From: Bacillota bacterium
GTDB lineage: Bacteria > Bacillota > Clostridia > Saccharofermentanales > DTU023
DNA: 43,992 nucleotides
Direction: 5' to 3'
Assembly: GCA_029570375.1 (NCBI GenBank)
Contig: JAKPXB010000012.1
Location: 1 to 43,992 of the forward strand
The notes under the pieces are model-generated. The model saw nothing but the letters and a program-made list of their open reading frames with translations. It was not told the DNA's origin and searched no databases. Positions 17,903 through 25,084 of this stretch are shown piece by piece. The position numbers were made by a program, and so were the translations under genes. Positions within the stretch are counted from its first letter, which is position 1. Each line of letters begins with the position of its first letter.

Positions 17903-18506
17903 AAATCTCCTGACGATTCTGGAAAGCCCGCGACAGCGTGACATCATCGGCGTATTCGAGCGCCGCGCCCATCGGAATGCCGTGGGCGATGCGCGTGGTA
18001 CGGATACCGGACGGCTTCAGCAGCCGTGCGATATAGAGAGCAGTCGCCTCTCCCTCGATCGTCGAATTGGTCGCGAGGATGATTTCTTCGACCTCATCAT
18101 GCTCGCGCAGGCGGATGAAGAGTTCTTTCAGCTTCACATCTTCCGGTCCGACATTGTGCATCGGCGAGATCACACCATGGAGAACATGGTACAGGCCGCG
18201 GTAGTCGTGAATGCGCTCCATGGCGGCCACGTCGCGGGGATTTTCAACGATACAGATACGGGTGTTGTCCCGCGCGGAAGATGTACAGATATCGCAGGGG
18301 TCGTCTTCCGTGAAATTGCAGCAGACAGAACAGAGATGGATTGAGGAGCACGCCTCGCGAATAGCGTCCGCGAGAGCGAGTGCGTCCTCTTTTTTCTCAT
18401 CGAGAATATGAAACGCGAGGCGCTGGGCAGATTTCTGGCCGATGCCCGGAAGTTTCGCAAACGCGCTGATGAGCCTGGCGATCGCCGGTGTATAACGATA
18501 AGCCAT
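17901..18506 (-). CDS. recR: Recombination protein RecR
   Basis: The 201-residue protein works with RecF and RecO in loading RecA at gaps. It shows the helix-hairpin-helix KLPGIGQKSAQRLAFHIL (18-35), a four-cysteine zinc finger (Cys59, Cys62, Cys71, Cys74) and the Toprim domain from about residue 82 (ICIVENPRDVAAMER; GVISPMHNVGPEDVKL). It starts 2 nt after the ybaB stop without a clear Shine-Dalgarno site, so translation is probably coupled to ybaB. It is the last gene of the dnaX-ybaB-recR block. Confidence 0.96.
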   Translation of the reverse strand: MAYRYTPAIARLISAFAKLPGIGQKSAQRLAFHILDEKKEDALALADAIREACSSIHLCSVCCNFTEDDPCDICTSSARDNTRICIVENPRDVAAMERIHDYRGLYHVLHGVISPMHNVGPEDVKLKELFIRLREHDEVEEIILATNSTIEGEATALYIARLLKPSGIRTTRIAHGIPMGAALEYADDVTLSRAFQNRQEI

Positions 18507-18508
18507 CG

Positions 18509-18871
18509 CTAGAAACCGGGGAAACCGAAACCGCCGCCGGTGACCTTCGACATTCTGGCTTCCGCCCGTTCATCGAGTTGTCGGGCCGCGTCATTGACAG
18601 CGGCAGTCACAAGATCCTGCAGCATCTCGACGTCGTCGGGGTCGACAACACCCGGGTTAATCTCGAGAGTTTCGATCTGGTGGCCGGCTCCCATGACGAC
18701 GCGGACGACACCGCCGCCGGCTGTTGCTTCCGCTTTCATCTCCGCGACTTCATCCTGCGCGATGGCCAGTTCCTCCTGCATCTTCTGCGCCTGCTTCATC
18801 AGCTGGTTCATCTGATTGCCGCCGCCCGGTAATCCGCCGCCGCGCGGGAATCCATGTCTTCCTTTTGCCAT
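18509..18871 (-). CDS. ybaB: YbaB/EbfC-family nucleoid-associated protein
   Basis: This 120-residue protein belongs to the small dimeric DNA-binding family encoded between dnaX and recR in most bacteria. The core reads NQMNQLMKQAQKMQEELAIA followed by VVRVVMGAGHQIETLEINP and a C-terminal helix. The first 18 residues and the last 10 are glycine-rich and probably disordered. It sits 14 nt after dnaX and 2 nt before recR. Confidence 0.94.
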   Translation of the reverse strand: MAKGRHGFPRGGGLPGGGNQMNQLMKQAQKMQEELAIAQDEVAEMKAEATAGGGVVRVVMGAGHQIETLEINPGVVDPDDVEMLQDLVTAAVNDAARQLDERAEARMSKVTGGGFGFPGF

Positions 18872-18885
18872 AAAAATCTCGCTTT

Positions 18886-20652
18886 CTATTCACTGCCTTC
18901 AACGGGAGAAGGGATTTCTTCAATGAGCGCTTTTTCTCTGACCTTTCTGAGCCATGTCCATTCGGCGGATTCGCCATCTGTTCCGCCGCGGTCCTGGTCC
19001 AGTACAATCGACAGGTCGACTCTCTGCCCGGCGCGGTTTGAGAGCATCTGCCGGATCAGCTGCGAATTGCCTGATTCGGAGAGACAACTGTGCTGTCCCT
19101 TAAGATTCGAGTCGAAATGAATCTCAAACGTCAGGCCGTTCATGCAGACACGGGCAGGGCGCGCGCACAGAGCGATATCCATGCGGTGCTCCTTTTGAAG
19201 GTCGTCCAGAATTTCACGCCAGACGTCGAGCACCGGCTTTTCGCCGGAAGGTGTCGCGATCGTCGCGGCAGGCGGTTTCTCATCAGGGAGATCCTGAAGC
19301 CCTTCATGCCTGCGCTCGGCCGTCCCGTGCGTTCTCCCGGCTTCGACTTGTTCTGCGCCGGAAGCGGCGCCGCCCGCCGCTTTCCGGATGTCATCCTCGG
19401 CTGCTTCGTCGGTTCGAGCCGCGGGCGGAGCCGCCGGAGCGCTTCTCGTAAGCTCTGCGTCCCCGTCTTTCGCACCCCTGTTTTCCGCTTCCCTGCTTAT
19501 CGCGCCGGAAGGAGCGGCAGCAGCGTGTGATACGGGAACGGCTGTCGGGCCGGACCCGAAGCGGCACTGCAGATCGATCAGCCCGATTTCGAGTGTTGTG
19601 CGAAGGTCAGGTGACAAACGCATGTCGACGAGGAGTCGTGCGAGACCGGAGATGAGGTCTGTCAGAGCCGGCACGCTTGTTTTCACCGCTATTGAAGTCA
19701 GACGCTGAATGTCTTCGCCGCGGAGCTGTATTAGTTTTTCAGGTGTTCCCGAGACATGCGCGACGAGAAGGTTGCGGAAATAGCCCCCGAGGTCCGTCAC
19801 AAACCGGGTTAAATCGCGCCCTGACATCACGAGTTCCTGAATGTTGATGAGAAGCGTTTCCGGTTGGTTGAAGAGGATCGCTTCGGCTGTCTCCGACAGG
19901 AAACGGTCGGGAACCATCCCCGCCAGTGTTAAAACGTCGTCACGTCCGACAGGTGTTGCCGACAGCTGCCTTGTCTGATCGAGCAGACTGATCGCGTCGC
20001 GGAGGGCTCCGCCTGAAAGCATGGCGATCATCTCAAGAGCGCTGTCGTCAATATTCAGGCTGACACTCTCCGCAATACGCCTGATCCTGGCGATAATCTC
20101 GTCAGCTGGAATTCTGCGGAATTTGAAATGCTGGCATCGGGAAATGATGGTCGCGGGGATGCGGTGAGGCTCGGTTGTCGCCATGACGAAGACGGCGTGA
20201 GACGGCGGTTCCTCGAGAGTCTTCAGCAGTGCGTTGAAAGCTCCCGCCGACAACATGTGTACTTCGTCGATGATATAAACTTTGTAGCGCGCCCGGAGCG
20301 GGGTGAAGATGATCTCATCCGTCAGCCGTCTCATATGTTCAACGCTGTTGTGTGACGCCGCGTCGATTTCACTGATATCCATCAATGATCCATCGTTCGC
20401 CGCCCTGCAGATTTCACATTCGTTGCAAGGATCGCCCCGATCGGGCTGTAAGCAGTTGATCGCTTTCGCGAAAATTTTCGCGAGCGACGTCTTGCCCGTA
20501 CCGCGGGTTCCCGAGAAAAGGATCGCGTGAGAGAAATGACCGCTGATGACGCTCTGCCGGAGAGGATAGACGATCTGCTCCTGGGCGACCACATCCGTAA
20601 ACGTCTGCGGACGCCATAATCTGTAAAGAGCCAGTTTGTCTGTTTCCGCCAT
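18886..20652 (-). CDS. dnaX: DNA polymerase III subunits gamma/tau
   Basis: The 588-residue clamp-loader ATPase has Walker A SGTRGTGKTS (47-56), a zinc module with Cys67, Cys76, Cys79 and Cys82, Walker B IIDEVH (127-132) and the SRC motif (IISRCQHF) near residue 175. Domain III follows to about 360, then a low-complexity Ala/Glu/Pro linker and a C-terminal domain (from about 470) expected to contact polymerase. GAGGTG precedes the ATG by 5 nt. The SRP RNA gene lies directly upstream, a common Bacillota arrangement. I saw no convincing slippery site for production of a short gamma form. Confidence 0.96.
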   Translation of the reverse strand: MAETDKLALYRLWRPQTFTDVVAQEQIVYPLRQSVISGHFSHAILFSGTRGTGKTSLAKIFAKAINCLQPDRGDPCNECEICRAANDGSLMDISEIDAASHNSVEHMRRLTDEIIFTPLRARYKVYIIDEVHMLSAGAFNALLKTLEEPPSHAVFVMATTEPHRIPATIISRCQHFKFRRIPADEIIARIRRIAESVSLNIDDSALEMIAMLSGGALRDAISLLDQTRQLSATPVGRDDVLTLAGMVPDRFLSETAEAILFNQPETLLINIQELVMSGRDLTRFVTDLGGYFRNLLVAHVSGTPEKLIQLRGEDIQRLTSIAVKTSVPALTDLISGLARLLVDMRLSPDLRTTLEIGLIDLQCRFGSGPTAVPVSHAAAAPSGAISREAENRGAKDGDAELTRSAPAAPPAARTDEAAEDDIRKAAGGAASGAEQVEAGRTHGTAERRHEGLQDLPDEKPPAATIATPSGEKPVLDVWREILDDLQKEHRMDIALCARPARVCMNGLTFEIHFDSNLKGQHSCLSESGNSQLIRQMLSNRAGQRVDLSIVLDQDRGGTDGESAEWTWLRKVREKALIEEIPSPVEGSE

Positions 20653-20696
20653 GAGGGCACCTCGGTTTCTGTTCAGTATGTGAAAAAGAGCCGTGC

Positions 20697-20822
20697 CTGA
20701 GCCGCAACCGAATCAGGTTTCCCCGCGGCGCTTGCGGAGTTCCGCTTACCGCTGCTTCCTTCCGGATCTGGCGGGGTTCACAGGTCCGCAACGCACGGGC
20801 CCCGCGTTCGGTTGCGGCTCAG
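20697..20822 (-). ncRNA. ffs: Signal recognition particle RNA (small bacterial type)
   Basis: Reading the minus strand, the conserved SRP domain IV apical sequence GATCCGGAAGGAAGCAGC appears near 20769-20752. The ends form a perfect 16-bp closing helix: CTGAGCCGCAACCGAA at the 5' end pairs with TTCGGTTGCGGCTCAG at the 3' end. The fold is a single long hairpin of about 125 nt without an Alu domain, so it is the short 4.5S-like form that binds Ffh. It lies about 45 nt upstream of dnaX on the same strand. Confidence 0.93.
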
Positions 20823-20841
20823 AGACGGCTGTTGCCTGAGC

Positions 20842-20878
20842 CTGTCTGCCGGGGGAGACAGCACCCGGCAGACTGTCT
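20842..20878 (-). other. Hairpin with alternative pairings between msr fusion gene and SRP RNA
   Basis: GTCTGCCGGG (20844-20853) pairs perfectly with CCCGGCAGAC (20864-20873). The same region can instead pair CTGTCT (20842-20847) with AGACAG (20856-20861), or GACAG with the downstream CTGTC. No T-tract follows on the minus strand. It may end or process the msr transcript or shield the SRP RNA 5' side. Confidence 0.4.
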
Positions 20879-20924
20879 TCCAGTTTACCATATCCGCGGC
20901 CCCGGAAGTTACCGCGCGTCGCCG

Positions 20925-22751
20925 TCAGTCTTTGCCGGTCACTTCATCGATCCAGTCGCCGTATCCTTCGCGTTCCATGTCGGCGAGAGGGATGAAGCGG
21001 AGGGCGGCGCTGTTGATGCAGTAGCGCTGGCCGCCGGAGGAAGCGGGCCCGTCCGGGAAGACGTGTCCGAGATGGGAGTCGGCAATGGAACTCCTCACTT
21101 CGACGCGCCTGCGCCAGAGACTCAGATCTTCGCGGTATTCGATCAGTCCTTTGGCGATCGGTTTCGTGAAAGCCGGCCATCCGCACCCCGCGTCATACTT
21201 GTCGCGCGAGCTGAACAGCGGTTCGCCGCTGACGACATCGACGTAAATACCCGGTTCGAAGAAAGCGTCATATTCGTTGTCAAACGGGCGCTCGGTGTCA
21301 TTCTCCTGTGTCACGCGGTACTGGAGGTCCGTCAGACGGCTGCGGATAGCCGCGTTGTCCGGCCGCGTATAGACGGGGCGGTCTCCCCGGCTCCCGCCGT
21401 CTGATCTGCCGCCGGCCTCTTTTTCAAAGGGAAGGGGGGAGAGTGTTTCACCGGAGTTGACAGGTTCCCTGAAATCCTTCGGGAGTTCTTCCTCTCCGAG
21501 CGGTCTGCCCGCGAGTCTGAGGTCTACGTGGCAGTAGCCTGACGGCTGATTCTTCAGGTAATCCTGATGGTAATCCTCCGCGCGGTAGAAGTTTTTGAGC
21601 GCGAGGACTTCGACGACAATCGGCCGCTTGTAGTCTTTGCGCCTGAAATCAATATAGTCACAGACCGTGTCAAAATCTTCCTTGTCCTCAAAGTAAACGC
21701 CCGGCCGGTACTGCGTGCCGACATCGTTTCCCTGCCGGTCTCTCGTCGTCGGATCGATGATCCGGAAAAAATGCGCCATGATCTCCGTGAGCGTCAGTTC
21801 GTCGGCGTCATATGTCAGTTTCACTGTCTCCGCAAAACCGGTTGTCCCGCTGCAGACTTCGCCGTATGTCGGGTTTTCGGTCGTCCCGTTCGCATAACCG
21901 GTTTCAGTGTCCAGGACGCCTTTCCCGAGAATCTGGAAATAGCGCTCGACGCCCCAGAAACACCCGCCTGCCAGATAGATGACTCGTGTATTCATTTTGT
22001 TCTCCTTGTATTCAGCCGGATCACTCCAGATACCGCGCTTCTCACGCTGCGCCTTTATTTCGAGCGTTTCAAAATAATCGTTGTACTGTGTGGTAGGCTC
22101 GTATCTTCTCTCTTCCGCGAGACCTTCGCGGACGAGCACTTCGTTGATCATCGTATGCGCATCGAGCCATGCATAGGCGAGTAAGCGTTCGTATTGGTCT
22201 GTCTGCACCTTTTCGAACTGGAGATAAACGGTCCGGCCTGAGAGCCAGTGTTTGACAATGCGCGAAACAGATTCTCCTCTGTGCGTCCTGGCGCTCTCCT
22301 CATGGTGGGCGTAGGATTCCGGGGCGTTTACGCCGATCAGCCGCAGTTTCACCTGTTCTCCGCCACGCGCGACCATGAATGTATCGCCGTCAACGACGCG
22401 GTCGATCGTCACTTTTTCCAGCTTCTGCAGATCAGCGGCTCCACCCGGCCGGAGCGAATCGTAGACTTCCAGCGGTATATCGAGTGTTGAGGCCGCGGTA
22501 TCCGCTTCCTCCTGCTCAATGGGAAAGCCGTCCGGCAGGATGAGGAGCGGGAGGCTGGTGTTCCGCATCTGCGGCGTTGTCAGCGCGGAATCGGTCGTTA
22601 GGCCCGCCTGTCCTCCGTTCAGCGGCTGGCGGCAGCCTGCAGCCAGGAAACTGCCTGCACATAAAAGAGCGATGAGGAGCCAGAGGACGGTTAAGGTTGT
22701 TTTCGAATGTTTCGCTGAAAACACGCGATTGTCACAATTGTTCAACTTCAT
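20925..22751 (-). CDS. msrAB: Secreted lipoprotein fusion: nuclease (SNase-like) - MsrA - MsrB
   Basis: The 608-residue ORF joins three enzymes. Residues 1-40 form a lipoprotein signal with lipobox LAAGC (Cys40). Residues 113-243 are a thermonuclease domain ([10 protein letters not shown], Arg137, PE at 144-145, Arg189), with Asn142 where staphylococcal nuclease has the calcium ligand Asp40. MsrA follows from 253 ([14 protein letters not shown], catalytic Cys264), then MsrB (DAGCGWPAF and catalytic Cys in [11 protein letters not shown]). MsrB lacks the two zinc CxxC pairs. Msr enzymes reduce the two epimers of methionine sulfoxide. Residue 253 is an ATG with AAGGAG 6 nt upstream, so a cytosolic MsrAB of 356 residues (21995-20925) may also be made. 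The nuclease and msrAB were probably once separate genes. Confidence 0.92.
   Translation of the reverse strand: MKLNNCDNRVFSAKHSKTTLTVLWLLIALLCAGSFLAAGCRQPLNGGQAGLTTDSALTTPQMRNTSLPLLILPDGFPIEQEEADTAASTLDIPLEVYDSLRPGGAADLQKLEKVTIDRVVDGDTFMVARGGEQVKLRLIGVNAPESYAHHEESARTHRGESVSRIVKHWLSGRTVYLQFEKVQTDQYERLLAYAWLDAHTMINEVLVREGLAEERRYEPTTQYNDYFETLEIKAQREKRGIWSDPAEYKENKMNTRVIYLAGGCFWGVERYFQILGKGVLDTETGYANGTTENPTYGEVCSGTTGFAETVKLTYDADELTLTEIMAHFFRIIDPTTRDRQGNDVGTQYRPGVYFEDKEDFDTVCDYIDFRRKDYKRPIVVEVLALKNFYRAEDYHQDYLKNQPSGYCHVDLRLAGRPLGEEELPKDFREPVNSGETLSPLPFEKEAGGRSDGGSRGDRPVYTRPDNAAIRSRLTDLQYRVTQENDTERPFDNEYDAFFEPGIYVDVVSGEPLFSSRDKYDAGCGWPAFTKPIAKGLIEYREDLSLWRRRVEVRSSIADSHLGHVFPDGPASSGGQRYCINSAALRFIPLADMEREGYGDWIDEVTGKD
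21995..22006 (-). promoter_or_regulatory. Internal ribosome binding site for an MsrAB product
   Basis: Within the fusion ORF the minus strand reads AAGGAG-AACAAA-ATG, with the ATG at 21995-21993. The spacing is ideal and the protein that follows ([15 protein letters not shown]) begins as free-standing MsrA proteins do. This supports a second translation start in frame with the long ORF. Confidence 0.65.
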
Positions 22752-22830
22752 TATGTTTCGATTCTACATCTTCCCGTTATAGTGTCATTGTAGCGAAAGG
22801 CTACGACAACACCTCTTCATACGTCTCCTC

Positions 22831-22857
22831 GATAAGGGCTCCTCTGGGGCCCTTATC
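22831..22857. other. Strong hairpin between amidohydrolase and msr fusion genes
   Basis: GATAAGGGC (22831-22839) pairs perfectly with GCCCTTATC (22849-22857) over a 9-nt loop. On the plus strand it is followed by the T-rich ACTTATTTCTTTC, but the genes around it run on the minus strand, where GAGG follows the stem. It may end minus-strand mtaD transcription inefficiently, or stabilise a 3' end. Confidence 0.4.
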
Positions 22858-22909
22858 ACTTATTTCTTTCAGAATCGGCTGTTGCGCCTTCCAGGGTGAT
22901 GCAGGTTCT

Positions 22910-24214
22910 CTATACGCGCAGTTTGGCCAGTTTCTCATCGCGGACACGGTAGACATTCCAGATTACTTTCTCAATGTCAATTGTCGTGAACGCTCCGTCC
23001 CTGTACAGGACGCGCCCGTCGACCATCGTCAGCGCGACGTCAGAGGCGTTGGCGTTCGTAAAGAGGCTTGTACCGTAATCATAGACGGGCTGGAAATGAA
23101 GCGCGTTCATATCGATGACCGTAAGATCGGCGCGGAATCCCGGTTCGAGAAGCCCCGTATCGTCGCGGCCCTGCGCCAGGGCGCCGTTCCTCGTCGCGAA
23201 GGCAAGCAGTTCGCCGGTCGTGAAGAGAATAGGGTCGCGGTGGATGCCCTTGGCGAGATAAGAAGCCAGAGTGACTTCCTCGATCATATCGAGGTTGTTG
23301 TTGCTGCCGGCGCCATCTGTTCCGACAGTTACGCGGATGGAGTGATCGCGCCATTTCTTGATATCGGCCAGCCCGCTGCCTATCTTCAAATTCGAAGAAG
23401 GCATATGGCAGAGCGTGACACCTTTGTCGCGGATGATATCGTAGTCTTCGCCCTCGATAAAGATCGCGTGTGCCGCGGTCGTCGGCACGTCGAAAAGTCC
23501 GAGATCAGCGAAATACCGCGCCGGTGTCTTGCCGTGGCGTTCTTTGCACTCCTCGTGTTCCGTCTCTGTTTCAGACAGGTGGACATGCATGCGAAGCTCG
23601 TTCTCACGCGCGTAATCGGCGAGCGCGCGCACGAGAGAGGGCGCGCTAGTATACTGCGCGTGGAGGGAAGCGTTGGCGATTACGAGTCCATGAGATGTCT
23701 TCGCGTCGCGCTGCATCTGTTCTGTCTCTCTGTACCAGGCTGTTTCTCGCAGTACGGTTGACTCATCGCCGGTGAGACCGTTGGAGAGGCTGGCTTTGAT
23801 TCCCGATTCGACAACAGCGCGGAAGATACCCTGAATCCGCATATACATGTCCGTGAAAGAGACGGTGCCGCCGCGGAGCATCTCCGCGATGCCCAGCAGC
23901 GATCCCCAGTAGACATCATCTTCGGTCAGGAGCGCTTCGAAAGGGAAAATTCTCTTGTACAGCCAGTCGTAGAGCGCCAATTCTTCGCCGTAGCCGCGTG
24001 TCAGCGTCATCGGGACGTGGGAATGGTTGTTGAAGAAACCGGGGATGAGCAGCTTGCCTGTTCCGTCGAATACGTCTTTTTCAACTCTTCGCGCTTCGGC
24101 AAGGCTATTGTTGCACGGTCCGATCGAAGTAATCCAGACTCCTTCCGTTCGGACATTCATGTTCGTTTTAGTCAGTCCGCCGGCTCCGATTAACGAGATA
24201 TTGTGAAATAACAT
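22910..24214 (-). CDS. mtaD: Amidohydrolase, S-adenosylhomocysteine/methylthioadenosine deaminase-like
   Basis: This 434-residue TrzA/MtaD-type amidohydrolase has metal ligands His64 and His66 (IPGFFNNHSHVPMTL), HVHLSETETEHEEC, AAHAIFIEGEDYD, HMPSSNLKIGSG and GTDGAGSNNNLDM. This is the pattern of enzymes that deaminate SAH, methylthioadenosine or adenosine to the inosine form. The start at 24214 has GAAAGGG 8 nt upstream; an in-frame start 45 nt earlier overlaps the previous gene and has no such site. Purine nucleoside phosphorylase is encoded 31 nt upstream and could cleave the inosine-type products, so the two likely form a nucleoside salvage step. The exact substrate is not decided by sequence. 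Confidence 0.87.
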   Translation of the reverse strand: MLFHNISLIGAGGLTKTNMNVRTEGVWITSIGPCNNSLAEARRVEKDVFDGTGKLLIPGFFNNHSHVPMTLTRGYGEELALYDWLYKRIFPFEALLTEDDVYWGSLLGIAEMLRGGTVSFTDMYMRIQGIFRAVVESGIKASLSNGLTGDESTVLRETAWYRETEQMQRDAKTSHGLVIANASLHAQYTSAPSLVRALADYARENELRMHVHLSETETEHEECKERHGKTPARYFADLGLFDVPTTAAHAIFIEGEDYDIIRDKGVTLCHMPSSNLKIGSGLADIKKWRDHSIRVTVGTDGAGSNNNLDMIEEVTLASYLAKGIHRDPILFTTGELLAFATRNGALAQGRDDTGLLEPGFRADLTVIDMNALHFQPVYDYGTSLFTNANASDVALTMVDGRVLYRDGAFTTIDIEKVIWNVYRVRDEKLAKLRV

Positions 24215-24245
24215 AAGAAAAACCCTTTCGCGTAAAAAATACGAA

Positions 24246-25079
24246 TTACATGTTTGCAATCACGCCTTCGATCAGAGAACCGAGTTTGTCGGCTGAAGCG
24301 CGGGCGGCTACGCCGACTTCTTCGTCAGACAGCGGCTGATCGAGTATACCGGCTGCCATATTTGTAATGAGTGAGAATCCCAGAACTTCCATGCCCGCAT
24401 GGCCTGCGGTCAGCGTTTCCGTCACCGTGGACATGCCGACGGCATCGCCGCCGAGCGCGCGGATTGCGCGGATTTCCGCGGGGGTCTCAAACTGAGGTCC
24501 CGGGCAGTAGTAATACACGCCTTCCCGAAGCTGAAGGGGAGGCGTCAGTGAGGCGGCCGTTTCGAACGCCAGCTTCCGCAAACGGGGGGAGTACAGCTTG
24601 GAGACGTCAAAAAAGCGGCTCCCGAATTCCTCGGCGTTTGGACCCGACATGGGGCTCGCGCCTGTCAGTTTGATGTGATCGGATATCACCATGATATCTC
24701 CGACCTGAAAACTCAGGTTCACACCGCCCGCGGCGTTTGTGACGATGAGTGTTTTCACGCCGAGCAGTGACAGCACGCGGACGGGGAGTGCGAGTTCTGT
24801 ATAGGAATACCCTTCGTAGAAGTGAAAGCGCCCCGACATGACAACTGCCGGGCGGTTCCCGAGCGTCCCGAAGACCAGTTTGCCCGCGTGCGAGGGATTC
24901 GTCGACAAGAGAAAGCCGGGGATATCCCGATAGCTGACGCTCACACGTCCAGCTACCAGCTCGGCGATTCCACCGAGAGAAGAGCCGAGAATCACGGCAA
25001 CTTCCGGCTCCACCGCCACTTTCTCGCGGATATATTCAGCAGCCAGTCTGTATCGGTCGAAATCAGGTTTGGCGATCAC
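24246..25079 (-). CDS. punA: Purine nucleoside phosphorylase
   Basis: The 277-residue enzyme splits purine nucleosides with phosphate to base and (deoxy)ribose 1-phosphate. Motifs of the trimeric PNP class are present: AVILGSSLGGIAE, SGRFHFYEGYS, VTNAAGGVNLSFQVGDIM, GPQFETPAEIRA and GMSTVTETLTAGHAGMEVLGFSLITNMAAG. The start is GTG at 25079, with GGGAGG 9 nt upstream, and only 5 nt after the penicillin-binding protein stop. Guanosine and inosine are the usual substrates of this class. Confidence 0.94.
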   Translation of the reverse strand: MIAKPDFDRYRLAAEYIREKVAVEPEVAVILGSSLGGIAELVAGRVSVSYRDIPGFLLSTNPSHAGKLVFGTLGNRPAVVMSGRFHFYEGYSYTELALPVRVLSLLGVKTLIVTNAAGGVNLSFQVGDIMVISDHIKLTGASPMSGPNAEEFGSRFFDVSKLYSPRLRKLAFETAASLTPPLQLREGVYYYCPGPQFETPAEIRAIRALGGDAVGMSTVTETLTAGHAGMEVLGFSLITNMAAGILDQPLSDEEVGVAARASADKLGSLIEGVIANM

Positions 25080-25084
25080 AGCGA

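Noticed and set aside
19200-19760. Programmed frameshift site in dnaX
   Set aside because: The longest A-run on the coding strand in this part (GAAAAAC near 19735) does not form a classical slippery heptamer in the correct frame, and no stop-proximal stem was evident.
20812-21404. Plus-strand ORFs over the SRP RNA edge and the MsrB region
   Set aside because: They lie antisense to the SRP RNA flank and a strongly conserved MsrB domain.
22697-23761. Plus-strand ORF of 354 codons opposite the amidohydrolase
   Set aside because: The opposite strand has metal-binding motifs in the right order and a good ribosome binding site, whereas this frame has none.
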